This document shows positions 8,567 to 18,268 of a DNA stretch of 64,000 bases, one piece after another. The position numbers and the translations under genes were made by a program. The notes under the pieces are model-generated. The model saw nothing but the letters and a program-made list of their open reading frames with translations, had not been told where the DNA came from and searched no databases. This DNA comes from Capnocytophaga granulosa ATCC 51502 (GTDB taxonomy: Bacteria > Bacteroidota > Bacteroidia > Flavobacteriales > Flavobacteriaceae). The stretch covers positions 490,218 to 554,217 of the forward strand of contig NZ_KE150242.1 in assembly GCF_000411115.1 (NCBI RefSeq), read 5' to 3'. Each line of letters begins with the position of its first letter. Positions within the stretch are counted from its first letter, which is position 1.

Positions 8567-8622
8567 TTGATTAGTGGTTAGTAATTAGTCTTAGGGACTA
8601 ACTACTAACCACTAACTGCTAA
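8567..8622. repeat. Inverted iterated TTAGTGGTTAGT motif between convergent genes
   Basis: TTAGTGGTTAGTAATTAGTC faces ACTAACTACTAACCACTAAC across a short loop (about 8571-8618), giving a long hairpin. It lies between hemA and the convergent 46-residue gene and probably serves as a two-way transcript end, although no T tract follows. Confidence 0.65.
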
Positions 8623-8759
8623 CGACCTTTTCTCTTTTGGTTCTTACTGATAATAGAAACTACTATGTAAGTAAGCATAAGGCATACCAAGGCAAAGAGA
8701 AGAATCATCATAGTCCCTCCTGTATAGCTGTACAAGGGGAGAAAGGATAAAATATTCAT
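8619..8759 (-). CDS. Small single-pass membrane protein (46 residues)
   Basis: A short frame from ATG 8759 to TAG 8619 encodes MNILSFLPLYSYTGG, then one hydrophobic helix (TMMILLFALVCLMLTYIVVSI) and a basic tail (SKNQKRKGR). The shape (short periplasmic N-terminus with a TGGT turn, one helix, positive C-terminus) suggests a real membrane peptide. It starts 13 bp after the stop of the Lrp/AsnC gene on the same strand and is probably co-transcribed with it. Its function is unknown. Confidence 0.65.
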   Translation of the reverse strand: MNILSFLPLYSYTGGTMMILLFALVCLMLTYIVVSIISKNQKRKGR

Positions 8760-8772
8760 AATCAATTATTTT

Positions 8773-9255
8773 TTATAATTCTTTAAAAACGGTATGTAAC
8801 AAGCGTTTTTTATCGCTGATACTCTCTTCCATAGAGATCATACTTTCGGTTCTGTATACCCCTTGTATGTCATCTATCATAAAGATAATTTCTTTCGCAT
8901 GCTTGGTATCACGAGCGCGAATCTTACACAATATATTGTACTTTCCACTGATGATGCTCGCTTGTGTGATATAAGGAATCTCTGTGAGTCGCTCTATCAC
9001 AAACTGGGTTTGATGGTTTTTCTCTAAGAAAATACCCACATATGCCACAAAGGTATACCCTATTTTATCGTAATCTACTGTCAGGGTAGAACTCTTGATA
9101 ATACCTGATTCTTCCATTTTCCTTACACGAATATGTACCGTACCTGCCGATACCTCCAAGGCCTTGGCAATATCCGTAAAAGGCATACGTGTATTCTCAA
9201 TAAGCATATCAAGAATCTTGTGGTCAATCTCGTCTAACTTAAATCGTGCTGCCAT
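8773..9255 (-). CDS. Lrp/AsnC-family transcriptional regulator
   Basis: A 160-residue regulator with an N-terminal HTH (about 5-60; LDEIDHKILDMLIENTRMPFTDIAKALEVSAGTVHIRVRKMEESGII) and a C-terminal RAM/ACT-like effector domain. Members respond to amino acids or small metabolites and act as octamers or dimers. The only neighbouring partner is the 46-residue membrane protein downstream. The promoter at 9273-9280 leaves a short leader. The effector is not inferable. Confidence 0.95.
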   Translation of the reverse strand: MAARFKLDEIDHKILDMLIENTRMPFTDIAKALEVSAGTVHIRVRKMEESGIIKSSTLTVDYDKIGYTFVAYVGIFLEKNHQTQFVIERLTEIPYITQASIISGKYNILCKIRARDTKHAKEIIFMIDDIQGVYRTESMISMEESISDKKRLLHTVFKEL

Positions 9256-9272
9256 ACTTTTTAATTTTTGCG

Positions 9273-9280
9273 CAAAGGTA
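9273..9280 (-). promoter_or_regulatory. -7 element for the Lrp/AsnC gene
   Basis: Minus-strand TACCTTTG, 18-25 bp upstream of the ATG at 9255. Confidence 0.7.
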
Positions 9281-9320
9281 GGAATTTTTTTGATATAACC
9301 ACAAGGAAAACGTAAAAAAA

Positions 9321-10400
9321 TTATATATTCTCTACTTCTTTTCGGATATAGTCCAAGATATAAGGGATTTTGCTGTGAATATCACAATGTTCCAAAGGAC
9401 AAATCTCTGATAACAGATAGGTCTTATGTGCCTGAAAATCTTTTCCTTCGCTATCGGGAACGAGCTTAGGGACAAAGACAATCCGATCGCCTTCTAAAAC
9501 CTCTTCTAATTGTACGAAAATTTTTTCTTGAGGATTTCTATCATCTATGATACAATAGTCGCGAAAACACTTCTTATTTTCAGGAATTTTCAAATAGCGC
9601 TCCCATGCTCCTGCATCTACTTCATGTTTATCGATATAAGCAAGCCCTGCCCAAAGCGCTTGTGCTACATAATTGCGGGTCTGTTCTCTCTGATAATCTC
9701 CTGGATAAAAACCCGACTCTACAAGTATCGTCGGAGTACCTAAAAGAGAATACTGATCACCTGTACAATTGGGATTAAAACTGTCGTCAAACCGACCTAT
9801 AAATTTAGGAATTGACATTTGTAAACAGTTGTTCATTTCTACAATCACACGAGCAGCACGCGCTCTTACCGCTGTTATATTTCTTTCTTCATCTATTGCG
9901 GGAGCTAAGAATGATACTGTAGCAGGTTTGTCTCCTACTCCAAAGATGGTACGTTGATCATGTAGATTAAAACAGAAATCAGGCTTTACACGTTCATAAG
10001 TACTTCTAAGAAACTGGCTTTCTTTCTGTGAAAGAACTATTGCATCTCGGTTCAGGTCTACCCCATTGCCGTTTACACGTGTATACAGGGTAGCTCCATC
10101 TGGATTGAGCATTGGAATTATATATAATTTACAATTGTAAAAGCAATAACCCTCTCTATCAAATAGCTTAAACAAGTCCAACAAGGCACGTGTAGTAGTG
10201 CTCTCATTGCCATGCATCTGTGACCATAACAGTATGTGTTTCTCTCCCTCTCCTATACAATATAGGGGAATAGGCAGGCCTTTTTCGGAGGTACCCTCTG
10301 CTATTTTCCACTGTTCATAATCCTGAAGTACAGTTTTCAAACGCATATAAGGAACATACTTGCCTATGATACGTTCTTCTTTGTGATAACAAAACTCCAT
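9321..10400 (-). CDS. M14-family zinc carboxypeptidase
   Basis: A 359-residue metallocarboxypeptidase. Zinc ligands are His63 and Glu66 in QMHGNEST and His147 in NLHDQR. Substrate-binding residues sit in NGVDLNRDA (Arg118), and a probable general-base Glu lies in TILVESGFYPGD. There is no signal peptide, so a cytosolic role is likely. It is divergent from the XRE regulator gene, and both promoters contain the same TTAC(A/T)4GTAA-type palindrome, suggesting co-regulation. Confidence 0.92.
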   Translation of the reverse strand: MEFCYHKEERIIGKYVPYMRLKTVLQDYEQWKIAEGTSEKGLPIPLYCIGEGEKHILLWSQMHGNESTTTRALLDLFKLFDREGYCFYNCKLYIIPMLNPDGATLYTRVNGNGVDLNRDAIVLSQKESQFLRSTYERVKPDFCFNLHDQRTIFGVGDKPATVSFLAPAIDEERNITAVRARAARVIVEMNNCLQMSIPKFIGRFDDSFNPNCTGDQYSLLGTPTILVESGFYPGDYQREQTRNYVAQALWAGLAYIDKHEVDAGAWERYLKIPENKKCFRDYCIIDDRNPQEKIFVQLEEVLEGDRIVFVPKLVPDSEGKDFQAHKTYLLSEICPLEHCDIHSKIPYILDYIRKEVENI

Positions 10401-10409
10401 AATATTTTT

Positions 10410-10510
10410 TTACAAAAGTAAAAATAATAATATTTACTATTGTGAAATGCACATATTTTATTCTTGTGAAATAATTTTGCTTTTTGAAAAATAATATATT
10501 ACTTTTGTAA
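10410..10510. promoter_or_regulatory. Divergent promoter/operator region with symmetric repeats
   Basis: TTACAAAAGTAA (10410-10421) and TTACTTTTGTAA (10499-10510) are reverse complements placed symmetrically. Each contains the -7 element of one divergent gene (10413-10420 minus for the M14 gene; 10500-10507 plus for the XRE gene). Between them lie two direct copies of TTGTGAAAT (10440-10448 and 10464-10472). The arrangement suits binding of the adjacent XRE regulator, which is an inference. Confidence 0.6.
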
Positions 10511-10532
10511 CCTGATTCTAAAGCCTTATATT

Positions 10533-10946
10533 ATGTTCTCTCAACAAGACTTTATCGCTCGTTTACAGCGAATTATGGATTATTATGACCTCAATGCTTC
10601 AGCCTTAGCCGATAGCCTTGGGGTGTTGCGCTCTAGTATTTCACATCTATTATCCGAAAGAAATAAGCCTAGTCTAGATTTTGTACTCAAAATAATTGAC
10701 AAATATCCCGAAGTAGACCTCTATTGGTTGCTTTACGGGAAGGGTTCTTTTCCAAAGGAAGAAAAAAAGCCTGCCCCTACCCCACTGCCAACCGAAATTC
10801 TTTTCCCAGAAGATAATGTTTTGGAAGACAGTGAAAAAGAAAGAAAAGTAGTGCCTGAAATTCCTGTAAAAAAACAGAAAAGGCAAATCCAAAAAATTAT
10901 TTTCTTTTATGAGGATAATTCTTTTGAAATATTTGAAAATTTGTAG
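10533..10946 (+). CDS. XRE-family (HTH_3) transcriptional regulator
   Basis: A 137-residue protein with an N-terminal lambda-repressor-like HTH (about 5-65: FIARLQRIMDYYDLNASALADSLGVLRSSISHLLSERNKPSLDFVLKII). A proline- and charge-rich linker and a basic C-terminus (KKQKRQIQKIIFFYEDNSFEIFENL) follow. This type is common in Bacteroidota and usually autoregulates. It is divergent from the M14 peptidase and directly upstream of terC. Confidence 0.9.
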   Translation: MFSQQDFIARLQRIMDYYDLNASALADSLGVLRSSISHLLSERNKPSLDFVLKIIDKYPEVDLYWLLYGKGSFPKEEKKPAPTPLPTEILFPEDNVLEDSEKERKVVPEIPVKKQKRQIQKIIFFYEDNSFEIFENL

Positions 10947-10954
10947 TATATTTG
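10947..10954 (+). promoter_or_regulatory. -7 element for terC
   Basis: TATATTTG begins immediately after the XRE stop codon and 47 bp before the terC start. Confidence 0.6.
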
Positions 10955-11000
10955 CTTTATCTAAAAATACAATAATTCACATTTGTAAAAACTGTTTTCT

Positions 11001-11786
11001 ATGATGATAGAACATCTTTTTTCTGCCGATGCCCTCATCGCTCTCTTGACCCTTACTTTCTTGGAGATTGTTTTAGGGATTGACAATGTTATCTTTATCT
11101 CTATCGTGACGGGCAAGCTCCCTGATGATCAGCGTAAGCGTGCTACTCGCTTGGGACTCTTCTTAGCTATGTTCATACGTATAGGGCTGCTCTTCTGTAT
11201 CTCTTGGCTAGTACAGCTCAAAGAACCTTGGTTTAGCTTTGACTATGGTTGGTGCAAGGCTGATTTCAACGGACAGGCGCTCATACTACTGGTAGGGGGA
11301 ATCTTCCTCTTGTACAAATCCACTCATGAGATTCACTCCAAGGTGAACCATATAGAACATATCACCGATTCCGCAGAAGCTGAAAAATCACAAAAGAGCT
11401 CTTTCTGGCCTACAATCGTTCAGATTCTCATGATTGATGTTATTTTCTCCTTGGATAGTATTCTTACAGCTGTGGGAATGACTAGTGGATTGGAAGGAGC
11501 CTTATTGGTTATGATTATTGCGGTAATTCTTTCCGTAGGTATCATGATGCTCTTTGCTGTTCCTGTAGGAAACTTTGTCAATCGTAACCCTTCTATCCAG
11601 ATATTGGCTCTCTCTTTCCTTATATTGATTGGGTTCATGCTACTGACCGAAAGCATGCACCTCTCCCATGCCGTTGTCTTCGGTAAGGAAGTCGGGGCTA
11701 TTCCTAAGGGGTATCTATATTTTGCTATCGCTTTTTCTTTGGGAATAGAGTTCCTCAATATGCGTATGCGAAAAAAATCATCTTAA
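11001..11786 (+). CDS. TerC-family integral membrane protein
   Basis: A 261-residue polytopic membrane protein with about seven helices. It shows the TerC signatures LTFLEIVLGIDNVIFISIV (near 12-32) and IDVIFSLDSILTAVGM (near 143-160), where acidic residues in helices are thought to handle metal ions. TerC proteins are linked to manganese efflux, tellurite resistance and metalation of exported enzymes. No other ter genes are nearby, so a manganese-homeostasis role is more likely than tellurite resistance. The start may be the first or second of two adjacent ATGs. Confidence 0.93.
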   Translation: MMIEHLFSADALIALLTLTFLEIVLGIDNVIFISIVTGKLPDDQRKRATRLGLFLAMFIRIGLLFCISWLVQLKEPWFSFDYGWCKADFNGQALILLVGGIFLLYKSTHEIHSKVNHIEHITDSAEAEKSQKSSFWPTIVQILMIDVIFSLDSILTAVGMTSGLEGALLVMIIAVILSVGIMMLFAVPVGNFVNRNPSIQILALSFLILIGFMLLTESMHLSHAVVFGKEVGAIPKGYLYFAIAFSLGIEFLNMRMRKKSS

Positions 11787-11814
11787 ACTTTAGAAACTTA
11801 AAACCTATTATAAT

Positions 11815-13443
11815 ATGGATTCCATGTATGCTTATACCCATGGTGCTTCCTCTGTGGCACTATTGGGTGAAACCATTGATGAAAATTTGAAAAAAACGGT
11901 TGCCAAATATGCTGACCAAGAAGCGCTTATTTGTAGCCATCAGAACTATAGGGCTACCTATAAGGAGTTTTACGACCAAGTCGTAGAAGTAGCTAAAGGG
12001 CTTATCGCCTTGGGCGTAAAGCGTGGCGAACGTGTAGGGGTGTGGTCACCTAACTGCTACCAATGGACACTCTTACAATATGCTACGGCTAAAATAGGAG
12101 TTATTTTGGTCAATATCAACCCTGCCTATCGTACCAGTGAATTGATCTACGTGATCAACCAATCAGGCTTATCGGTGATGTTTTCCGCTCTCCAGTTCAA
12201 GAGTAGTAACTATAAGAAGATGATGGACGATGCTCGTGAGTTCACCGATACCATCCGTAAGGCAATCTTTTGGGACGAAAGTTGGGAACATTTCCTCAAA
12301 GAGGGCAAGCAGATCTCCGATGAGACCTTGCGCAAATATGAGGAAAAAGTACAGTTCGACGACCCTGTCAATATCCAATATACCTCTGGTACCACAGGAA
12401 ACCCCAAGGGAGTCACGCTCTCACACCATAATATATTGAACAATGCCTACTTCATTGGTCTGAGAATGAACTATACCCACTTGGATAGGGTATGTATACC
12501 AGTACCTTTCTACCACTGTTTTGGTATGGTCATCGGTAACTTGGCTTGTACTGTTCATGGGGCTACTATGGTAGTGCCTAACGATAGCTTTGACCCTGTC
12601 AAGACCTTGGAGACTATAGAGAAGGAACGCTGTACATCTCTCTATGGGGTGCCTACCATGTTTATTGCAGAATTGCACGAGATGGAACAAAAGACCTACG
12701 ACCTCTCCTCTTTGCGTACAGGCGTTATGGCTGGTTCTTTGTGTCCGCCTGAAATCATGAAGAAGGTCAAAGAACAGATGAACATGCACGAGATTACCAT
12801 CTGCTATGGTATGACCGAGACTTCGCCTGTTTCTACCCAGACAAGAATAGGTGTTCCTTTCGAAAAGCAAATCTACTCAGTAGGTACCATACATGATCAC
12901 TTGGAAATCAAGATTATAGATCCTAAAACCCAAGCCATTCTCAAGCGTGGCGAAAGTGGAGAGCTTTGCACCCGTGGCTATTCGGTAATGCTTAAGTATT
13001 GGAATAGCCCTGAGGCTACCCGCCAAGTGATTGATGAGCAACGTTGGATGCACTCTGGCGACTTGGCCATGATGGATGAAGATGGTTATTTGCACATCTC
13101 TGGCCGTATCAAAGACCTCATCATCCGCGGAGGAGAAAATATCTCTCCTAAGGAAATTGAGGACTTCCTCTATACCTATAAGGGAGTAATGGATGCTCAA
13201 GTAATAGGGGTGCCCAGTGAGAAATATGGCGAGGAAATCATGGCGTGGATCAAGCCCAATGAAGGTGTTACCCTCACCGAAGAAGAACTTCGTGACTTCT
13301 GTAAGGAAAGAATTGCTCATTATAAAATACCTAAATACTGGAAATTTGTCAGCGAGTTCCCTATGACTATCTCCGGAAAAATCCGCAAAGTGGAAATGCG
13401 TGAGATTGCCGCTCGTGAATTAGGACTGGCAACTGAAGATTAA
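11815..13443 (+). CDS. AMP-binding acyl-CoA synthetase
   Basis: A 542-residue ANL-superfamily ligase that activates a carboxylic acid via an acyl-adenylate to its CoA thioester. The ATP-binding motif [18 protein letters not shown] is near 190-207, [10 protein letters not shown] near 328, and [33 protein letters not shown] (hinge and A8 motif) near 410-445. The catalytic lysine is in ISGKIRK at the C-terminus. It resembles medium/long-chain fatty acyl-CoA synthetases (ACSF2-like). It follows terC by 28 bp and precedes cysS by 11 bp, so a shared transcript is plausible. Confidence 0.93.
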   Translation: MDSMYAYTHGASSVALLGETIDENLKKTVAKYADQEALICSHQNYRATYKEFYDQVVEVAKGLIALGVKRGERVGVWSPNCYQWTLLQYATAKIGVILVNINPAYRTSELIYVINQSGLSVMFSALQFKSSNYKKMMDDAREFTDTIRKAIFWDESWEHFLKEGKQISDETLRKYEEKVQFDDPVNIQYTSGTTGNPKGVTLSHHNILNNAYFIGLRMNYTHLDRVCIPVPFYHCFGMVIGNLACTVHGATMVVPNDSFDPVKTLETIEKERCTSLYGVPTMFIAELHEMEQKTYDLSSLRTGVMAGSLCPPEIMKKVKEQMNMHEITICYGMTETSPVSTQTRIGVPFEKQIYSVGTIHDHLEIKIIDPKTQAILKRGESGELCTRGYSVMLKYWNSPEATRQVIDEQRWMHSGDLAMMDEDGYLHISGRIKDLIIRGGENISPKEIEDFLYTYKGVMDAQVIGVPSEKYGEEIMAWIKPNEGVTLTEEELRDFCKERIAHYKIPKYWKFVSEFPMTISGKIRKVEMREIAARELGLATED

Positions 13444-13454
13444 AAAATACAATC

Positions 13455-14933
13455 ATGACACATCAACTAAAAATATTTAATTCTCTCACAGGAGAAAAAG
13501 AACTATTCACTCCCCTACATGATAATAATGTAGGTATGTATGTATGTGGCCCTACAGTGTATAGCAATGTACACTTGGGCAATGTACGTACCTTTATGTC
13601 ATTTGACTTTATCTATCGTTCCCTCAAGTTCCTAGGGTACAAGGTACGCTACGTGCGCAACATCACCGATGCGGGGCACCTTACCGACGATGGCGACGTG
13701 AATAACGACCGCTTCGTAAAGCAATCCCGTCTTGAAAAACTCGAACCTATGGAGATTGTACAGAAATACACCGTGGATTTCCATAAGGTATTGGAGCTAT
13801 TTAACCTCCTCCCCCCCACTATTGAGCCTACCGCTACAGGACATATCTTGGAACAAATACAACTGACCGAAAAGCTCCTAAAGGATGGTTTTGCCTATGA
13901 GAGCAACGGTTCGGTGTACTTTGATGTCATAGAGTATAACAAGCGCGGACTCAACTATGGCGAGCTCTCTCGAAGAAACATAGAAGAGCTTTTTGCCAAT
14001 ACCCGTGATTTGGACGGACAAGGGGAAAAGCGTAACCCTCAGGACTTTGCCCTATGGAAAAAGGCCTCCCCTGCACATATCATGCGCTGGGCTTCCCCAT
14101 GGGGGGATGGCTTCCCTGGCTGGCACTTGGAGTGTACCGTGATGAGCACCAAGTATCTTGGCAATCAGTTTGATATACACGGAGGGGGTATGGATCTGAA
14201 GTTTCCACACCATGAGTGTGAAATTGCCCAAGGCAAGGCAGGACATGGAGAAAGTCCTGTACGCTACTGGATGCATGCCAATATGCTCACCATGAACGGA
14301 CAGCGTATGAGCAAATCCACAGGCAATTACATTCTGCCTATGCAACTGGTCTCTGGCGATAATACTTTCTTTGAGAAGCCTTTCGCTCCTGCAGTGATTC
14401 GTTTCTGTTTTATGCAAGCGCACTATCGTAGCGTATTGGACATCTCCAATGAGGCGATGCTCGCTGCCGAAAAGGGCTTTGCCCGACTTATGGAAGCAGT
14501 AAAGACAGTCAATGAGCTTACCACTGACCTTGAACAGCCCACTTCCCTACCTATAGCTGAGTGGAAACAAAAGTGTTATGATGCCCTTTTGGACGATTTC
14601 AACTCCCCTATCCTCATTGCTCACCTCTTTGAGGCAGTCAAGTGGATCTTCCAAGTGAAAAGCGGGGAAGAAAAAATCGCTATCAGCGAACTCAAAGAGC
14701 TACAAACCCTCATGAATGCTTTTGTTTTTGATGTACTGGGGCTAAGAAGTGAAGAGCAATCTGCAGGAAATAACGACAAGCTCGATGGAGTGCTCCAGCT
14801 GCTGATCAATATGCGTATGGAAGCCCGTGCCAATAAGGACTTCGCGCTCTCTGACAAGATTCGAGATGAACTCTTAGCACTCGGTATCCAGCTCAAGGAT
14901 GGCAAAGAAGGAACTACCTACAGTGTAATTTAG
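13455..14933 (+). CDS. cysS: Cysteinyl-tRNA synthetase
   Basis: A 492-residue class I aminoacyl-tRNA synthetase. Zinc/substrate Cys31 is in YVCGPTVY, the HIGH-like motif is HLGN (40-43), further zinc residues lie in [10 protein letters not shown] and [11 protein letters not shown], and the KMSKS-like loop is [10 protein letters not shown]. The anticodon-binding helical domain at the C-terminus is complete. It is 11 bp downstream of the acyl-CoA synthetase gene. Confidence 0.98.
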   Translation: MTHQLKIFNSLTGEKELFTPLHDNNVGMYVCGPTVYSNVHLGNVRTFMSFDFIYRSLKFLGYKVRYVRNITDAGHLTDDGDVNNDRFVKQSRLEKLEPMEIVQKYTVDFHKVLELFNLLPPTIEPTATGHILEQIQLTEKLLKDGFAYESNGSVYFDVIEYNKRGLNYGELSRRNIEELFANTRDLDGQGEKRNPQDFALWKKASPAHIMRWASPWGDGFPGWHLECTVMSTKYLGNQFDIHGGGMDLKFPHHECEIAQGKAGHGESPVRYWMHANMLTMNGQRMSKSTGNYILPMQLVSGDNTFFEKPFAPAVIRFCFMQAHYRSVLDISNEAMLAAEKGFARLMEAVKTVNELTTDLEQPTSLPIAEWKQKCYDALLDDFNSPILIAHLFEAVKWIFQVKSGEEKIAISELKELQTLMNAFVFDVLGLRSEEQSAGNNDKLDGVLQLLINMRMEARANKDFALSDKIRDELLALGIQLKDGKEGTTYSVI

Positions 14934-14989
14934 ATAAAAATATAAGGAACTAATTATTAAGGACTAGGTTTATAAAATATGGACACATA

Positions 14990-15626
14990 ATGAATTTATA
15001 TTATAAACAAGTACAGATATTAGTTTTTTGTCTGATTACTTTTATATCTAATATTGCATTATCACAAAATATAAAAGTAACCTATGCTTATGGGAGTAAG
15101 GATAAAGAAATTCAAGAATTAATGGATTTCGAAAACATCTACTCTGAACAGTTAATTTTTGAAGGAACTCCTCTTGAAGGAAAACATTATGAAATTAATA
15201 TACAGGAGTTTACCCATGGAGAAAAGACAAATACAAAGCTCCTTTTTGATTCCTCAGAGATGGAATTTTTCAGGAATAATTCAAAAGAATTATCCTTAAA
15301 GTTCTTTTTTTAAAATCTCTGAGGGAAAACTAAAATCTGTTGTGAAAGGAACGCATTTTAGCAGTGCTAAAGTATATAATGAATTGAAAGACAATGCTGA
15401 TTGGTATGTGTTAAAAGATTTTTTTGGATCAGAAAAAGAATGGTTTATTTCAGGTAATTTAGATAGAGATATACCCATTTTGGCTATTATTACCCCAAGC
15501 ATGAATGCAGATGGGACAAAATCTTATTGTAAAGTAGTTCAATCAGAAATAATTCCTGAGGAATTCGGATTGCATTTCAAAATTCCACATTATTTTTTAA
15601 TAACTATCAAATTTAAAGAAAAATGA
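14990..15626 (+). pseudogene. Exported hypothetical protein, frameshifted at a T7 run
   Basis: The first frame starts at ATG 14990 with a signal peptide (LVFCLITFISNIALSQ) and stops at 15311-15313. The second half (FKISEGKLKSVV to IKFKEK, ending 15626) continues in the +1 frame. The switch falls in a seven-T run (15305-15311); removing one T restores a 211-residue protein reading LKFFFKISEGK. This could be a true disruption, slippage-based phase variation or a sequencing error. The family is not recognised. The downstream gene starts inside its stop (ATGA). Confidence 0.7.
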
Positions 15627-15930
15627 AATTCTTTGTTGTCCTACTTTTACTCATAAGTGATATGGTACTGATGGTAAAATGCCAACTACAGAATATAGAA
15701 GTATTGAGGTAAACATTCACGGAAAACGAGTGTCCCTACCTAAAGATGCTTATAGCGATTTGTATGAACCTACTTTCCTTACAGACCATAATTCCGTCTA
15801 TTATGACAAGGAAAGCGATATTCTCTATATAGTAGCAAATAATAATTATGCGGAGCGCCCTTATAAGGTTTGTTGGCAGATTGAAAAAGGGGTCTATAAA
15901 GGTAGAAAAGTAAGCGAACTTGTCTACTAA
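15623..15930 (+). pseudogene. Small secreted hypothetical protein, frameshifted after the signal peptide
   Basis: ATG 15623 overlaps the previous stop and opens with MKFFVVLLLLIS, a signal peptide, but this frame ends at 15712. The conserved-looking remainder (YGTDGKMPTTEYRSIEV to GRKVSELVY, ending at 15930) is in another frame from about 15661. Adding one G at about 15659 would give LLLISGYGTDGKMPT, so a single-base loss explains the break. An alternative is that a shorter gene starts at ATG 15679. The family is not recognised; KESDILYIVANNNYAERPYKVCWQIEKG is its most distinctive stretch. Confidence 0.55.
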
Positions 15931-16059
15931 TCTATCATTATCAATACAACAAAACAAAGAAAAGAATATTTTACAGGAATTTTATTTATAAAATATTTGT
16001 AAATTTAGAATTTAAAAATATATTAAACAAAGTGAGAATGACTTATATATTATAAAGAT

Positions 16060-16088
16060 TAGTCACTTGTCACTTGTCATTTGTCATT
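16060..16088. repeat. Iterated TCACTTGTCA motif in the mutS2 leader
   Basis: Tandem TTAGTCACTTGTCACTTGTC followed by ATTTGTCATT ends at the base before the mutS2 ATG at 16089. The ribosome-binding region is therefore made of repeat sequence. Related blocks lie at 4862 and 56794. Confidence 0.75.
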
Positions 16089-18263
16089 ATGAAAAAGACT
16101 CTGGAGGACTTAGAATTTCCTGCCCTTTTAGCTTTAGTTGCTGCGCACACCCTCACTCCCAAAGGAAAAGAAAGGGTGCTTGCGCTAAAGCCTTTGATTA
16201 ATAGGGAAGTAATCACTACACTCCTACACCAAACCAATGAGTACCTAACCTCCTTGGAGACACAAAACTATATTCCTTCTCATAACTTTGAGGAGATTGA
16301 CCATGAAATTCGCTTCTTAGGAATAGAAAACAGTTTGTTAGAACCTCATTCGTTTGCCAAAATACGTGCGTTGAGCCTGACGGTCAATGCACATTTGTTG
16401 TTTTTCAAGAAGTTCTTGGACTACTACCCTACTTTGGCTACACTTTCTAAAGATATTCCCTATACGGAAGAGATCATCGGGGCTATTGATAGTGTCTTGG
16501 ATAAGTTTGCCGAAATCAAGTCCGATGCCTCTGAAAAGCTCTACCAAGTACGTGCCGAGATAGGAACGCTCAAGGGGAAAATCAACCAAAGTTTCTCCCG
16601 TGCCCTCTCCGAGTACAATGCCTTGGACTACTTGGACGATATCCGTGAGACGGTAGTGGAAAATAGGCGTGTGCTGGCTGTCAAAGCGGCCTATAAGCGC
16701 AAGGTACGCGGTACTGTTCTGGGAAGTTCCAAGACAGGAAGCATCATCTATATAGAGCCTTTGGTTACCGAACAGTATTCGCGCGAACTCTCTCACCTGC
16801 TGCATGAGGAAAGGGAGGAGATAAGGCGTATCTTGCTGAGACTTACCAATACTTTACGCCCTTTTGCCGAGTTACTCTCCCAGGAGCAGGATTACTTAGT
16901 CGGGATAGATGTGATTGCGGCCAAGGCTTACTTTGCCAAAGAGACCCATTCTCTCTTGCCTGAACTAACCCAAGAGCGAGTGCTGGAGCTTCGGGAGGCT
17001 TATCATCCTTTACTTTTGCTAAGCAATGCTAAGAAAGGCAAACAAACTTTCCCGCAAACCATTCGCTTAGATGACCAGCAACGTATTATTGTTATTTCAG
17101 GCCCTAATGCAGGCGGAAAGAGTATTACGCTCAAGACCATTGGGCTGCTACAACTAATGTTCCAAACAGGCTTACTCCTACCTGTCCACCGCTTGAGCAA
17201 ATTGCCTATTTTCTCCCATATCTTAACCGATATTGGGGATAACCAATCTATTGAAAATCACCTAAGTACCTACAGTTATCGGCTCAAAAATATGAATTAT
17301 TTCTTGAGGAAATGCAATGAGACCACCCTTTTCCTTATTGATGAGTTTGGAACAGGAAGTGACCCAGAACTAGGAGGGGCTTTGGCGGAAATATTCTTGG
17401 AAGAGTTCTACCACCGAAAGGCTTTCGGGGTGATTACAACCCATTATGCCAATCTGAAAATATTGGCCAACGAACTCCCTTACGCTACCAATGCCAATAT
17501 GCTTTTCAATGATAAGACCCTAGAGCCTATCTACAAACTTATTGTGGGGGAAGCAGGTAGTTCCTTTACCTTTGAGGTAGCTCAGAAAAACGGCATTCCT
17601 TATAGCCTGATTAATAGGGCTAAAAAGCGTATAGAAAAAGGCAAAGTCCGATTCGATGCTACTATCGCCAAGCTACAAAAGGAGCGTTCGCAAATGGAAA
17701 AAACAACTTCTTCTCTTAAGGAAGAGGAGGTCAGAACTCGCGAGGAAGCCAAGCGCTTGGAGACGCTTAATAACAAGATACAAAGCAAACTCTCTTCCTA
17801 TCAGGAACTCTACGACCAAAATCAGAAGTTTATCTATCTCGGCAGCAAGATCAATGAAATTGCCGAACGCTATTTTGAGGATAAGAAGCGCCGCCCTCTT
17901 ATCTCCGAATTTCTCAAGATTGTAGAGACGGAAAACAGCAAGCGAAAAGCCAAGAGCAAAAAGGAAAAAGAAGCCGAAGAAGCTCAAAAGAAACTTGCCC
18001 AAGAGCAGTTACACAAGGAAATAGAAGCCGTTCGCCAACAGAAGAAAATAGAGAAGAAAGCACGCGAACACTCTCAAAAACAGGAAAAAATAGCTCAATT
18101 ACAGGCCTTAAAAGAGGGCGATCGCGTACGTATTAAAGATAGCAAATCCGTTGGGGTGATTGATAAGATTGAGAAAGACAAAGCACTGATTAATTATGGA
18201 ATCTTTACGACCCTCACTGCCCTCTCTCAGTTGGAATTGGTAGAAAAAGTAAAGAAAAAATAA
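16089..18263 (+). CDS. mutS2: MutS2-like ATPase lacking a Smr domain
   Basis: A 724-residue MutS2-family protein. The Walker A motif ISGPNAGGKSITLKTIG is near 333-350, Walker B is FLIDEFGTGSDPELGGAL near 413-430, and ITTHYANLK follows. A long Lys/Glu coiled coil spans about 515-680, then a short KOW-like segment (EGDRVRIKDSKSVGVIDKI). The C-terminal Smr nuclease domain of Firmicutes MutS2 is absent, as is usual for Bacteroidota versions. The start is ATG 16089; a TTG 15 bp earlier lies in the repeat. Roles proposed for the family are recombination control or ribosome rescue. Confidence 0.93.
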   Translation: MKKTLEDLEFPALLALVAAHTLTPKGKERVLALKPLINREVITTLLHQTNEYLTSLETQNYIPSHNFEEIDHEIRFLGIENSLLEPHSFAKIRALSLTVNAHLLFFKKFLDYYPTLATLSKDIPYTEEIIGAIDSVLDKFAEIKSDASEKLYQVRAEIGTLKGKINQSFSRALSEYNALDYLDDIRETVVENRRVLAVKAAYKRKVRGTVLGSSKTGSIIYIEPLVTEQYSRELSHLLHEEREEIRRILLRLTNTLRPFAELLSQEQDYLVGIDVIAAKAYFAKETHSLLPELTQERVLELREAYHPLLLLSNAKKGKQTFPQTIRLDDQQRIIVISGPNAGGKSITLKTIGLLQLMFQTGLLLPVHRLSKLPIFSHILTDIGDNQSIENHLSTYSYRLKNMNYFLRKCNETTLFLIDEFGTGSDPELGGALAEIFLEEFYHRKAFGVITTHYANLKILANELPYATNANMLFNDKTLEPIYKLIVGEAGSSFTFEVAQKNGIPYSLINRAKKRIEKGKVRFDATIAKLQKERSQMEKTTSSLKEEEVRTREEAKRLETLNNKIQSKLSSYQELYDQNQKFIYLGSKINEIAERYFEDKKRRPLISEFLKIVETENSKRKAKSKKEKEAEEAQKKLAQEQLHKEIEAVRQQKKIEKKAREHSQKQEKIAQLQALKEGDRVRIKDSKSVGVIDKIEKDKALINYGIFTTLTALSQLELVEKVKKK

Positions 18264-18268
18264 CACCT

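Noticed and set aside
12421..12870. Long antisense frames within the acyl-CoA synthetase gene
   Set aside because: The sense strand encodes a complete ANL enzyme; antisense frames show no promoter or domain.
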